DNA of 64,000 nucleotides from Marinomonas piezotolerans (GTDB lineage Bacteria > Pseudomonadota > Gammaproteobacteria > Pseudomonadales > Marinomonadaceae), in NCBI RefSeq assembly GCF_003362755.1, contig NZ_QKRA01000009.1:1-64000 (forward strand). The letters run 5' to 3'. The number at the start of each line of letters is the position of its first letter. Position 1 is the stretch's first letter. The position numbers and the translations under genes were made by a program. Shown here in pieces: positions 8,801-17,301 of this stretch. The notes beneath the pieces were generated by a model that saw only the letters and a program-made list of their open reading frames with translations, had not been told where the DNA came from and did no database searches.

Positions 8801-11253
8801 TAAACACTTCGTGACTCACCATCCAAGCAGTTTCGACACGCTTCTTGAACATGTTCCTTGATAGCATTTTTTTCTTTTTCCCCGGCCACCTTCTTAGATA
8901 ATAGCGTGTTCTCTGGCCACTTAAGTTTGGACTTTTTGGGAAACTCATTTACAGGAATAATTGAAGACTTTCTTGCTTTACGCAAAACTTTAAAGCCCAG
9001 CTCCACTAATAATTCATCAAAAACTGTTCGATGCTCTTTTTCCTCATTTCCCTCAAATGGCATTAAAGAGGAGATATTAAACGGATGCGTTTCTGTTGCA
9101 CTGTGCCCCATTTGCCTCAGCAGATACTTCACACCTTTATGATGTGCCAACAACATTTGAAAAGAAAACTGGCGCATAGAATTCTGAGGCAAGGTCCAAT
9201 CATCGCCAAGAAAATACGCTATTTGAGCTGTTGATGAAGGCGTAAGGTCACCGCTATCTTCCCAAAAACCAAGAAAAGGCTCGTCCCCATTGAGACTGAT
9301 TGAGTTCAAGAGCTTCTTTTTAATTGGGGCTTTCAAATTTAAGTTTTGAGAAATACTAGCAATCCAGGTGATTGCACTCTCTAATTGAAAACGTAACAGG
9401 CTTGGAATAGGCAACAATCGAGACGCTGATTCTCCGGCATGGAGCTTATCCGCGACCAATACATGTGAAAAGTTGTCGGTAAGCATAGACAGCTCAACAA
9501 ATGAGCTAGAAAGCCGACGATGAGACGTACAAAAAAAGAACATCGTCAATGTATATCCACAAAGACTATTGTAAGCACGCCTAACAGCTTCGACATCCTT
9601 ACAAGATTTCACTCCCTTTAAGGAGTCTTCGAGCATCCCGACCTTTTCTTTAAGCCTTTGTGCGAATAGACCTGAATCAATAGCTAATTGACTTCCAATA
9701 AAATTTTCGGCTTGGGGAGTTTCATATTCGCGTAACCTAAAACCAACTTTGGATATAACAGCATTATAAATTTCGACTATAGATCTGACATCTCGCGCCA
9801 TGTAGTAATGACAGATTGGTCCAATGAACTCTGTATTTGCAAACATTAGTGATGCAAGATGTTGGCCGTGATCATCAGCCACCTCTCCGTATAGAAAGTA
9901 CCTCAAAGCTCTCAATGTAATTTTGCGGCGTAACCCACCTCCGTCTCTTATTTGTCGCCTTGGGATACGCGTTAATTCATTAAACTGATCTGTGTTTTTG
10001 ACGTCGATAAGATCAAAAAGCCTACCACTCTCAGAATCTTTAAAGGCATTACGAAGCGCAAAAAGGAGCTCATCAGGGATAGCCAAAGACAGCCAAATTG
10101 AGTGCGGATGTAACCAAGATTCATCATTCGTTGTGGATGTATAGGCACCATCAACCACAGGAGCCTTTCTCCAAAAAAAACCATTGTGAAGATCTAATAC
10201 ACCATATGCATCATCAATATTCTTAAACGAATCAGTCTCTGTACTACTTGAAGACACATGAATCCCAAGAATTTCATAAGGGCGCCAGGTAGTGAAAATA
10301 GTCAGTATTATTAAGGACTTTGGAACATCGTTTGCCGCTGTTCTTAGCCAATCACACAAAGCAAGCTTCTCTGATCTCGAAAGCCTTGATGGGCAAAGCT
10401 TAACGCCACTTTGCTCTTTCGATTCGATAGATGAACGGCTATTTATCTCTCTTCGCCCAGCAAATAGTGGTTCGGTATCCAAAGGGTTGAGCGACTGCTG
10501 CTCTACCAGTAATGATTCAGAGTCATCTTCACATTCAACAGTCAGAGGAATTGTTATTAAAGCATTGTCACCTGCAGGTGGCGTTATAGGTGACTTTCTA
10601 GGACTGTAATGACGAGGAGCTGGGGGTGGCTGACTAAATTCAATCCCCAATAGATAACTCAAGCCTTTACTGACCCTTTTTTTCAGATAGGAATCAGGGA
10701 TTCCGATTCCCACATCAGCTTGATGCTTAAACTTTAGGAAACTGTCAATAAATGTTTTGAAGCGACAATTAGGTATATTGGAAACAACATCACGCCTATG
10801 GCGAAGAACTACACCAATCTCATAGCAGGCATTGAACATCTCCGTTTTTAATTTAGCTCTTTCATTAATAGGCTTTCCGTTAAATTCCTCGGGTTCTATT
10901 GATAACAGACCAAATATCATAGATAACTGAAGATATTTAGCGCTGAGACAATTACTGTCGTATCTGTCACTAGTTTGGTCAAATAAAGACAACGCTAGAC
11001 ATGGGCTCTTACTCAGCTCGCGATTTAATTGCATCAAGCAATCTTCAAGGGTAACCGTACATTGGATGGAATTTACAGTTTCTTGCAAGTATTTCAAAAG
11101 GGAGCTATTTGGACCAGCAAAGGCGGTTTCATTATTGAGCAAAGACACAAGATTGACCAGTAAATGTCTTATTCCAAATAGTTGATACTGCTGGTGAACA
11201 GAATCACCCCAAATAAGCATCAATCGATCAATGAGTTCCTTATGGCTCAGCAT
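5872..11253 (-). CDS. Very large tyrosine-recombinase-family protein (1793 aa)
   Basis: Tyrosine recombinases cut and rejoin DNA through a catalytic tyrosine and are normally 300-450 residues long. The C-terminal part of this protein has the full signature: first Arg in ALRRGEVRRL (about 1314), HDCRHS as the H-x-x-R box (about 1418), GHSKASTT (about 1484), and the nucleophile Tyr in IAHYLH (about 1495). Two further recombinase-like pieces lie upstream: TWRPYEILGI (about 323) with LRALRYFLYG and CHYYM (about 482), and MRQFSF...LRQMGHS (about 690-716). The HxxR histidine and other key positions are missing there, so those copies look degenerate. Translation is probably coupled to the 344-aa gene upstream, which overlaps by 14 bases. 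It is likely the integrase or transposase of the island, but no partner of known function is present. A Gamma-Mobile-Trio-like element was considered and not shown. Confidence 0.75.
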   Translation of the reverse strand: MLSHKELIDRLMLIWGDSVHQQYQLFGIRHLLVNLVSLLNNETAFAGPNSSLLKYLQETVNSIQCTVTLEDCLMQLNRELSKSPCLALSLFDQTSDRYDSNCLSAKYLQLSMIFGLLSIEPEEFNGKPINERAKLKTEMFNACYEIGVVLRHRRDVVSNIPNCRFKTFIDSFLKFKHQADVGIGIPDSYLKKRVSKGLSYLLGIEFSQPPPAPRHYSPRKSPITPPAGDNALITIPLTVECEDDSESLLVEQQSLNPLDTEPLFAGRREINSRSSIESKEQSGVKLCPSRLSRSEKLALCDWLRTAANDVPKSLIILTIFTTWRPYEILGIHVSSSSTETDSFKNIDDAYGVLDLHNGFFWRKAPVVDGAYTSTTNDESWLHPHSIWLSLAIPDELLFALRNAFKDSESGRLFDLIDVKNTDQFNELTRIPRRQIRDGGGLRRKITLRALRYFLYGEVADDHGQHLASLMFANTEFIGPICHYYMARDVRSIVEIYNAVISKVGFRLREYETPQAENFIGSQLAIDSGLFAQRLKEKVGMLEDSLKGVKSCKDVEAVRRAYNSLCGYTLTMFFFCTSHRRLSSSFVELSMLTDNFSHVLVADKLHAGESASRLLPIPSLLRFQLESAITWIASISQNLNLKAPIKKKLLNSISLNGDEPFLGFWEDSGDLTPSSTAQIAYFLGDDWTLPQNSMRQFSFQMLLAHHKGVKYLLRQMGHSATETHPFNISSLMPFEGNEEKEHRTVFDELLVELGFKVLRKARKSSIIPVNEFPKKSKLKWPENTLLSKKVAGEKEKNAIKEHVQEACRNCLDGESRSVYDVLQERFAHDPKQFNYALKFLADHIENLDISNPLSKEQIQQLLDYKILSPQAIDTIYPFDTSLSIRRFNLVERALNMAAERALYCINEIYVEDIELILACSLILDDEAEIIRALGDPTQTITFKGIACAEGIITANVAKKTVIIGGRSSLFLALLLTRFSKTDVTLNFRDVERRIAHWLKVSKQKAYVHLSACLKEVTKLSVVLEAIADASKNIMVNLVKLVKNAPREGELGVQYALRSGKIESKQLSAIKLARMMYPNSYFPVTADEFDQLSMEAIAKTHLSIEAYDNFPLAEFGNDFIRFCNQSKINSFKTVESFWLKLLECNQSKNFHELVEMSSRLPELVVLILTWLYHWSKRKGRSSGSTGLRLSSIQTYFSRVGRPLINILGSKSLQALDSEELLDLYQQVIDSGNTDSKALRLSALQSFHQVCSSYFYMEDIDWRDLNVEQSSAEHSPNLVTPHEYTLAKELIANDPNMAEEDRMACLSILTLCYKMALRRGEVRRLRVSDFSFDDQLCLVRTSSLGTVKSISGNRRIPIDLLLSSEEFGLLKKVVSKASKHGKNTPLFFSQYRSDRIRSTDKLFNRVVEALRVTTGDPKIRLHDCRHSAINFIVTAIVIYNDQNDPIAMAVKLYLPNGNVDEFKQRIKRALLAPASPDSSLLPAIAQMVGHSKASTTIAHYLHLTHYWHWCLLERSAKTSSGFDKAIAHVTGISLLNLRVMKTRGACSAVQIAVSKLLNDKFPLLEKYNAMSRPIHRLSEWKNTNVARQIEDIVALEKGLRYLEFLSNRQKLLGSSELDLNLLPELDRFDLDELDVKDISLAYQKLMAEDFSIYRAYNILSLSNASTLPIDYRSKETRGYFKFESFIRLLESLLALKNSRPQDLEVLLDIWGADWDASTHSFRINISNAEAWAENLGILGIRIEYSDEISTRKHKTIQWLCREVKSATIKMGELSLPQLSHALFLLSLQRKREVLKA

Positions 11254-12274
11254 CAGAGAATAGCCCTAAGAAAGTGTCATTTTTCGCAGCCTCTTCAATT
11301 TTAACCAAGCTATTTTTTCCATTATTTCTTCTTAAAAATTCAACGTTAAAAGAGCAATGATCTCTCTTTGGAGCATCAGGGTACCTATCAAAAAAATCAT
11401 TAAATTCACTGACTTCATTGAATTGGACTGCAACCGGTGCCCCACCACTATTTCTTCGAAAGGTTATGCTTAAGGTTTCAATATCTATTCTTATGATCCT
11501 TGCGTTACTGATCTCACCTTCGACGGAATTAATTTCTGGAGTGTGAGCAGGAACAGCTTTAACGATCTCAAAAGTAAAAACATTCACTTTTTTTTGTTCA
11601 TTCCCACTTTCTTCAGGCTGTCGTTTTGGCTCATTTTCTATATTCGATGACTTCTCATCTGGATTACCTTCAGGTTCAATTTCAACTCCGTTGTCAACTG
11701 ACTCTGCAATGGTTTTTGGTGGGTCATTAATGAGTGTATCTATACTAAAAAAGGGGCTACTCAGATTACCAAATGTTTCGATAACCAACTTCTCATTTTC
11801 AATGGCCATGCCTTTTATGGCTTTCAAAGAGGTTCGAACAGTTTGAATTTGCTTAGACTCCAAATGATCGTAAAAGCCAGCTGAGCTCGAATGAATTATG
11901 GAACTAGACGTATCTAGGGCTTTTATAAAGTAAGTAAACCAGTCCAAAACATCCTCAGAGATGTCAGAACCAAGTAAGGTTTCTTCCATGACGTAGAGGA
12001 TATCAACGGAACCGCCAGACATTTCGCTTTGATCATACTCAAATTTGAAGTTATTTATATTTAAACTTACGCCCTTCGAGCGCTTTAATGAACCTTCTTT
12101 CAAGGCTCGTTTTGTAAACCGTTCAAAGCCCTCTACTAATATTCTGACTTGTTGTTGAATGATTGAATCAGAGGATCCACTGTATCTTTCCACAACACGA
12201 TGCCCTACGATCACAGGCATAACCCTAGGCTCTAAATTCGATAGCACAGCAAGCTTTACATCCGTCACATCCAA
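11240..12274 (-). CDS. Hypothetical protein coupled to the large recombinase
   Basis: I do not recognise this 344-residue protein. The N-terminal half (about 1-180) is a mixed alpha/beta region. Residues about 195-230 form a low-complexity acidic and polar linker rich in E, P, N and K. The last 110 residues look like a small beta-rich domain. No signal peptide or membrane segment is seen. The start is a TTG at 12274 with GAGGGG eight bases upstream; a GTG two codons later has worse spacing. Its end overlaps the recombinase start by 14 bases, so the two are almost certainly one transcription unit. A role as a recombination accessory or DNA-binding factor is a guess from context only. Confidence 0.7.
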   Translation of the reverse strand: MDVTDVKLAVLSNLEPRVMPVIVGHRVVERYSGSSDSIIQQQVRILVEGFERFTKRALKEGSLKRSKGVSLNINNFKFEYDQSEMSGGSVDILYVMEETLLGSDISEDVLDWFTYFIKALDTSSSIIHSSSAGFYDHLESKQIQTVRTSLKAIKGMAIENEKLVIETFGNLSSPFFSIDTLINDPPKTIAESVDNGVEIEPEGNPDEKSSNIENEPKRQPEESGNEQKKVNVFTFEIVKAVPAHTPEINSVEGEISNARIIRIDIETLSITFRRNSGGAPVAVQFNEVSEFNDFFDRYPDAPKRDHCSFNVEFLRRNNGKNSLVKIEEAAKNDTFLGLFSDAEP

Positions 12275-12455
12275 TAGTCTGTCCCCTCAACACAAATAGC
12301 ATGGATAAATAAACAGTACTCTCAATTCCACACAGTGTATTCAATGTAATTAGTTGTCAATAAATCACCTGATCACATAGTGATGCTTGAAGATAATTTT
12401 TGACAGCGCACCGAGGAGAACACGAATAGTAAAAAAGTCAGCTTTATGGGGGTTA

Positions 12456-12467
12456 TGGTCACAATTA
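12456..12467 (+). repeat. 12-base repeat TGGTCACAATTA, copy 1
   Basis: The same 12-mer occurs again at 12738-12749. The 8-mer core TGGTCACA or its complement is found five times between 12456 and 13261. By chance about 0.02-0.03 occurrences of an 8-mer on both strands would be expected in this length. It may be a binding site for the recombinase or its partner. Confidence 0.45.
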
Positions 12468-12737
12468 AAATAGAAGCAATCAGCTTTAAACAGAAGTGAA
12501 TTAGAAACAATTAGTCTATATTTTTCAGTGGGTTATGAGTAGAAAATCAGCCCATCAGTCACATCAATTAATGTATATTTGTATCCAAAATGGTCACACA
12601 AAACATGTGACAACATCCGACATTAAAAACTTAAGATACAAAAATGCCCTATGACTAAATTTCCTTAATTCATACCAGAATGTGCAAGCTAAAGAGGGAA
12701 AAACAGAGGGCTAAAAAAAACGCTAATGCAAGGCTTT

Positions 12738-12749
12738 TGGTCACAATTA
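12738..12749 (+). repeat. 12-base repeat TGGTCACAATTA, copy 2
   Basis: Identical to 12456-12467. It is followed at once by a near-copy, AGGTCACG, giving two GGTCAC units about 11 bases apart, or one helical turn. That spacing would suit a protein binding on one face of the DNA. Confidence 0.45.
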
Positions 12750-12964
12750 GGTCACGGATTCGCCACATGAACTTTTAATGATAAAGCCAGGATAAATTTA
12801 GAGGTAATTAAGAAGTGATTAAATGATTGAAGAATTACTGACAAAAAACGCTAAGCATTACAAATCATGCAAAGGTTTCTAAGTCTTCTAACTAAGAAAA
12901 ATTGTAATGTGGCAAGATCTATCTAGGATATTATAAAAGTACATATAAATCAGTATTTTATAAA

Positions 12965-13041
<77 letters not shown>

Positions 13042-13122
13042 ACATGTAACCTTTTGAAATACAAAGGTTAAATTTGAAATGTATTGAAGAAAACTGTGAC
13101 CAATTCTCACGACTTTACGAAT

Positions 13123-13199
<77 letters not shown>

Positions 13200-13264
13200 A
13201 CAAATAAACTATTGATATAGTTAACAATTTTCTTAGTGAACTAACAACTTGAATGTGACCAAGT

Positions 13265-13341
<77 letters not shown>

Positions 13342-13390
13342 CCAGATTATGATCTATTATTTAGATCACTAACACTTTTGTTCACTTCAT

Positions 13391-13467
<77 letters not shown>

Positions 13468-13481
13468 CCAACGAGGTGCGT

Positions 13482-13510
13482 ATACTACGGACAGAAGTTA
13501 GGTTCGTCAA
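13482..13510 (-). promoter_or_regulatory. Sigma-70 promoter of the tRNA-fMet array
   Basis: On the minus strand there is TTGACG (13510-13505), a 17-base spacer and TAGTAT (13487-13482). It is followed by the GC-containing stretch ACGCACC, which resembles the discriminator of stringently controlled stable-RNA promoters. It is 14 bases from the first tRNA. The -35 box overlaps the last codons of the gene ending at 13507. Confidence 0.7.
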
Positions 13511-14397
13511 CCCCTAAGTTGAAAATCTTGTTGTTCTAATTTTTCTGGGTAACCAAGTGCCTTGCAATAGTGACGCAAGCCCGAGAGAGATGATTGATGA
13601 CGGCGACAATAGTACGAGACCATATTTCTCGCATCTTGACTCATTGAGAACCAGTTGCGAAGACAATTAAGATATTGGAGCTGTTGCATACTCTTAACAA
13701 CCCACCCATTGAGCCCTTCTTTAATACCAAAATAATGCCCATCTGGAGAAATGAGCAGCACAGGCAAGCCAAAACCATTAGCCAACTCAATAATGCGACC
13801 TTCTTGGACATACTCAGCAGATACCACCAGCAGCCCGTAAAAATTTAATTGCTCTTGTGTCAGTTCGCTAAACTTGTCGACAGAAATTGCCAGCCCCCTA
13901 CCATTTTCTGCAACAAGCTGACTTGATATCACACTAACAAACTGATCCTCTTCAAAATGCAGTACACCATTCGCACCAGCACTCGTAGAAGGCGCATAAA
14001 AATACTTTCCTTGATCAGGAGAACCCGCCCATACTCCATGCAAACCTAACCAATGAGTAAGCCGACCAATCGTAGTAGCACCTTTCGGATCTTCCAACCA
14101 TACTGGTAGTTGATTAGTGTGCAGTTCGCATTTCAACGCAGGGATGAGTAACGTCCCTAAGGCGTTGGCCTTCGCTCCGAAAGTAATTAAGTGGTAAGGA
14201 GACTCTTCATGTAACAGTTCCAACACACCTCGCATGGAAGGCTTAATTCGATTTTCTTTTGGGGAGTGGTTAGCAGACAAGGCAACAATACGAAAACTTA
14301 ACGAAAAACAATCAAGCTCATCCCTCAGCTCTTCAATGAACTGATTAAGCTTTTGATTATGATATCTAGAGTCCCAAAGAACCAGAACGTCAGCCAT
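13507..14397 (-). CDS. Glycosyltransferase-like protein (degenerate GT-B), function unknown
   Basis: The protein has 296 residues and no signal peptide. The C-terminal third resembles the nucleotide-sugar side of GT4-type glycosyltransferases: IIELANGFGLPVLLIS, then GIKEGLNGWVVKS, then a helix with AR. The usual donor-binding E-x7-E motif is not clear, and the protein is shorter than the 350-400 residues typical of GT4 enzymes, so activity is doubtful. I prefer the ATG at 14397 to the GTG at 14409. It stands alone between the tRNA array and msrA and ends inside the tRNA promoter. Confidence in the gene is high, in the function low. Confidence 0.6.
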   Translation of the reverse strand: MADVLVLWDSRYHNQKLNQFIEELRDELDCFSLSFRIVALSANHSPKENRIKPSMRGVLELLHEESPYHLITFGAKANALGTLLIPALKCELHTNQLPVWLEDPKGATTIGRLTHWLGLHGVWAGSPDQGKYFYAPSTSAGANGVLHFEEDQFVSVISSQLVAENGRGLAISVDKFSELTQEQLNFYGLLVVSAEYVQEGRIIELANGFGLPVLLISPDGHYFGIKEGLNGWVVKSMQQLQYLNCLRNWFSMSQDARNMVSYYCRRHQSSLSGLRHYCKALGYPEKLEQQDFQLRG

Positions 14398-14558
14398 GTC
14401 GTATTTCACTCTGTGAACAGTGTTATTAGTTTATGCTACGCTCACGTCATGTCCATTTTTACAACGTAGCGTTTTGATCCACTTCGTAACTTTACGTTAT
14501 TCAATGTAAACATTACATCACTCAAGAAGTTTTCCCACTTACCCTAAGGATGAATAAA

Positions 14559-15218
14559 ATGTTTAGTAAATATCTGAATATAAACGATAAAACCAAAAAA
14601 GTAAGCCCCGAAGAGGCACTTCAAGGAAGAAATGAACCTTTATTCATTGATGAAAAACACATAATTACAAAAGATAACATGAAACGCTCAGCGGCCACAG
14701 CTGAAAAAGAGATATATGTCGCTATGGGATGCTTTTGGGGGACTGAGCGTAAATTCTGGAATACGCCCGGTGTTAAAGTAACAGCCGTGGGCTATGCGGG
14801 TGGCTATACCCCTAACCCAACCTATGAGGAAGTCTGTACAGGACAAACCGGACACACTGAAGTGGTAAAAGTGATCTTCAACACTGAAGAAATCACGTTA
14901 GACGGGATATTGAAGATATTCTGGGAAAACCACGATCCCACTCAAGGCATGCGCCAAGGCAATGATGTCGGGACACAATACCGTTCTGCTGTTTATACAG
15001 TGAGTGATGAGGACCGAGCAATAGTTGAAGCAAGTAAAGCCGCTTACCAACAGCAGTTATCCGCTTCCGGTTTTGGAGACATTACGACCGAAATAGCTCC
15101 CCTAGAGACCTTTTATTTCGCAGAAACCTATCACCAACAATATCTGCACAAAAATCCAAATGGTTATTGCGGTATTGGTGGAACAGGTGTGTCATGTCCT
15201 ATTGGTCTTGATGCATAG
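14559..15218 (+). CDS. msrA: Peptide-methionine (S)-S-oxide reductase MsrA
   Basis: MsrA reduces the S-epimer of methionine sulfoxide in proteins or as the free amino acid, using thioredoxin. The catalytic motif GCFWG is present (about residue 57), followed by the family blocks GYAGG and GHTEVV, then YRSAVY. A late cysteine pair (NGYCGIGGTGVSC) is available for resolving the disulfide. The start is set at 14559 because AAGGA lies eight bases before it; an ATG at 14550 overlaps that site. The roughly 35-residue N-terminal extension lacks signal-peptide character, so the enzyme is probably cytoplasmic. It is a single gene, convergent with recD. Confidence 0.95.
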   Translation: MFSKYLNINDKTKKVSPEEALQGRNEPLFIDEKHIITKDNMKRSAATAEKEIYVAMGCFWGTERKFWNTPGVKVTAVGYAGGYTPNPTYEEVCTGQTGHTEVVKVIFNTEEITLDGILKIFWENHDPTQGMRQGNDVGTQYRSAVYTVSDEDRAIVEASKAAYQQQLSASGFGDITTEIAPLETFYFAETYHQQYLHKNPNGYCGIGGTGVSCPIGLDA

Positions 15219-15220
15219 TT

Positions 15221-15252
15221 CGGCTAAGCCCACCTCGTACTGGGCTTAGCCG
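15221..15252. terminator. Bidirectional terminator between msrA and recD
   Basis: A 12-bp perfect stem (CGGCTAAGCCCA / TGGGCTTAGCCG) encloses an 8-base loop between two convergent genes. The T-tract is short (TTT), but the position fits shared termination. Confidence 0.75.
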
Positions 15253-15267
15253 TTTACACGGATAAAC

Positions 15268-17301
15268 TTACTGAATATAGAGACTTAATCCACTGATGCG
15301 CTCAACCTTACGCTGCATGGCTTGTTCGAGCACATCTTGGTCTCCTGAAATAAGGGTAAAGTACTGCTTAGAACGGGTAATCCCCGTGTAAATCAGTTCT
15401 TTTGTTAGCACAGGTGAGCTTTGTCCGGGAATTAGCATGGCGGTATGCGTAAACTCTGAACCTTGAGATTTATGCACCGTCATTGCAAACACCGTTTCAA
15501 CGCTTTGTAAACGACTTGGCAACACCCAGCGCACGCCGCCTTTACCATCACTAAAAATGACTCGTTGCTTAAGTTGACCATTAACCGGATAAAGCAGACT
15601 AACGCCGACGTCACCGTTCATCAAATCAACGCTGTAGTCATTTTGAGTCACCATTACTGGGCGGCCCAAATACCATAAGCCGGCAACAGATTTTAACTTC
15701 CCGCTGACTAGAAGAAGTTGTTCAATTTTACTGTTCATCGCTTCAAGCCCCCAATCACCTCGACGCATAGCGACAAGTAATTGAAAACTCATGTGCTTTT
15801 CAAGCACTTGTTTACCCCAATGATCAAATGCTTCTTTACCTTGGTTTATAGAAGGCATGGCCGCAACTAGGTCGAGAAAGTCACCGTAACCTTGCACCAG
15901 CAACTGACGTACAGCAGGGTCTATTACTGAGTGCGGCGATTGCTCTTGAGTCAGATACCTCAATGCTGGTGCATTGGGAGACTCACGCACGCTTTCTTGA
16001 AAGATCTCGCGCAACTCAGGCAGCTTAGGCCTGCCGTCCATACGCTCTTCGTTTACTAAGCTGGCTAACTGATGAATGACGCCACCTTCAATGAAGCGAA
16101 AACTACGACGAAGCATACAAACCGCTTGGTTAAGCTTGGAACCTCTGTCATCGATGTAGTGAGACGGGATACTCTGATGACAAATGTCAGCCACCCAATT
16201 AGCGGTAAACGACGTGTAGCGCCCTTGGGTTGCGCCACGACACAAATCTCCAAGTACATAGCCTGCTTCGACCGACGCTAATTGATCTTTATCTCCGAGA
16301 AGGATAACTCGGGTCTCAGGCTCAATCCCATTAAAAAGACTGGCCATCATCTCAATATCTATCATTGAGGCTTCGTCTACCACCACTACATCGGCAACCA
16401 ACGGATTCGCCCTATTATGGGTGAATTGACGGGAATTAGGTTTGGGTCGCAGTAATCGATGCAGCGTTGTTACCTGAGTAGGGATAACTTGTTTAAGTGT
16501 ATCGGGCTGGATGTGGCCTATTTCGGGCAACTCGATGCGCGCTAAGTTCGCGGCGATAGATTCATTAAGTCGTGCGGCAGCCTTACCCGTAGGAGCCGCC
16601 AGCCTAATCGCTAAAGGTGGCAAATCATTCTTTAGGCGCTGACCTTGCAAAAGAGCCAATAGCCGCAACACAGTGGTCGTTTTGCCTGTTCCAGGTCCAC
16701 CTGTAATGATTGAAAAATGATTACTTGCCGCGATACCGCAAGCAACTTTTTGCCAATCGATCTCCTCGTCTAAATGCGATTCACCAAACAAAACCGCCAG
16801 CAACCCTCTAATATCATCTTCTGACACACTGGTTGCTCGGTTTAAGCGTTGAGTAATTCCCTGAATAATAGTCTGCTCAGCTTGCCAATAGCGACGTAGA
16901 TATAACAACACTGCTTCGCCATACCTAACTAAGACAAACGGCGTTTGCTGATGCTCCAGTTCTTCTACATCGCCCGTTGCCACCACCGCACTCGCCTGAA
17001 GTGTGAGTACTAAACTCTCTAATGTACTAAGGTCATTCATACGCTCTAGATCACGTATTAAGGCATGCTTTATTTCATCATCTTCTACATCACTAAAGCT
17101 GGAGGCAGGGACCGCTAACCAATGCGAAAGATTGACACATACCTGACCTTGGGACGCAGCGTAACTGACCGCCATCAGCAATGGCCATAAATCTACACTC
17201 AGCTCAGCATCCTCTTCATACAGCCACTTTACCAACGCATAATCGACGTAGCGCACTAACCCAGTATCGGCCCATTGCTTGGCCAATTCCTTACTAAACA
17301 T
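15268..17301 (-). CDS. recD: Exodeoxyribonuclease V alpha subunit RecD
   Basis: RecD is the 5'-3' helicase of RecBCD, which processes double-strand breaks and degrades linear foreign DNA. At 677 residues it is slightly longer than the E. coli protein. It carries the N-terminal RecB-contact domain, Walker A GGPGTGKTTT at about residue 202, VVVDEASMID as Walker B, LLGDKDQLASVEAG as motif III, and a C-terminal UvrD-like domain ending with TVHKSQGSEF and the ITRSK block. The start at 17301 overlaps the recB stop by 8 bases, which indicates translational coupling; in-frame starts further upstream lie inside recB. It is the last gene of recC-recB-recD. Confidence 0.96.
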   Translation of the reverse strand: MFSKELAKQWADTGLVRYVDYALVKWLYEEDAELSVDLWPLLMAVSYAASQGQVCVNLSHWLAVPASSFSDVEDDEIKHALIRDLERMNDLSTLESLVLTLQASAVVATGDVEELEHQQTPFVLVRYGEAVLLYLRRYWQAEQTIIQGITQRLNRATSVSEDDIRGLLAVLFGESHLDEEIDWQKVACGIAASNHFSIITGGPGTGKTTTVLRLLALLQGQRLKNDLPPLAIRLAAPTGKAAARLNESIAANLARIELPEIGHIQPDTLKQVIPTQVTTLHRLLRPKPNSRQFTHNRANPLVADVVVVDEASMIDIEMMASLFNGIEPETRVILLGDKDQLASVEAGYVLGDLCRGATQGRYTSFTANWVADICHQSIPSHYIDDRGSKLNQAVCMLRRSFRFIEGGVIHQLASLVNEERMDGRPKLPELREIFQESVRESPNAPALRYLTQEQSPHSVIDPAVRQLLVQGYGDFLDLVAAMPSINQGKEAFDHWGKQVLEKHMSFQLLVAMRRGDWGLEAMNSKIEQLLLVSGKLKSVAGLWYLGRPVMVTQNDYSVDLMNGDVGVSLLYPVNGQLKQRVIFSDGKGGVRWVLPSRLQSVETVFAMTVHKSQGSEFTHTAMLIPGQSSPVLTKELIYTGITRSKQYFTLISGDQDVLEQAMQRKVERISGLSLYIQ

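Larger units (their letters stand above)
12275..12964. other. 690-bp AT-rich non-coding region at the island boundary
   Basis: No convincing reading frame is present. The region is AT-rich and lies between the promoter side of the recombinase operon and the 3' end of the tRNA-fMet array, where an attachment site would be expected. It holds three copies of TGGTCACA (12456, 12591, 12738); two of them extend to the identical 12-mer TGGTCACAATTA. Two further copies, in reverse orientation, lie between the tRNA genes. The recombinase operon promoter must lie here, but I could not pick it out. Confidence 0.6.

Noticed and set aside
5872-12274. A Gamma-Mobile-Trio or Tn7-like element
   Set aside because: Only two genes are coupled here, not three, there is no DDE transposase or target-selection ATPase, and I cannot align to those families from memory.
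14550-14561. Earlier msrA start at 14550
   Set aside because: This ATG overlaps the AAGGA ribosome site; the ATG at 14559 has the correct spacing.
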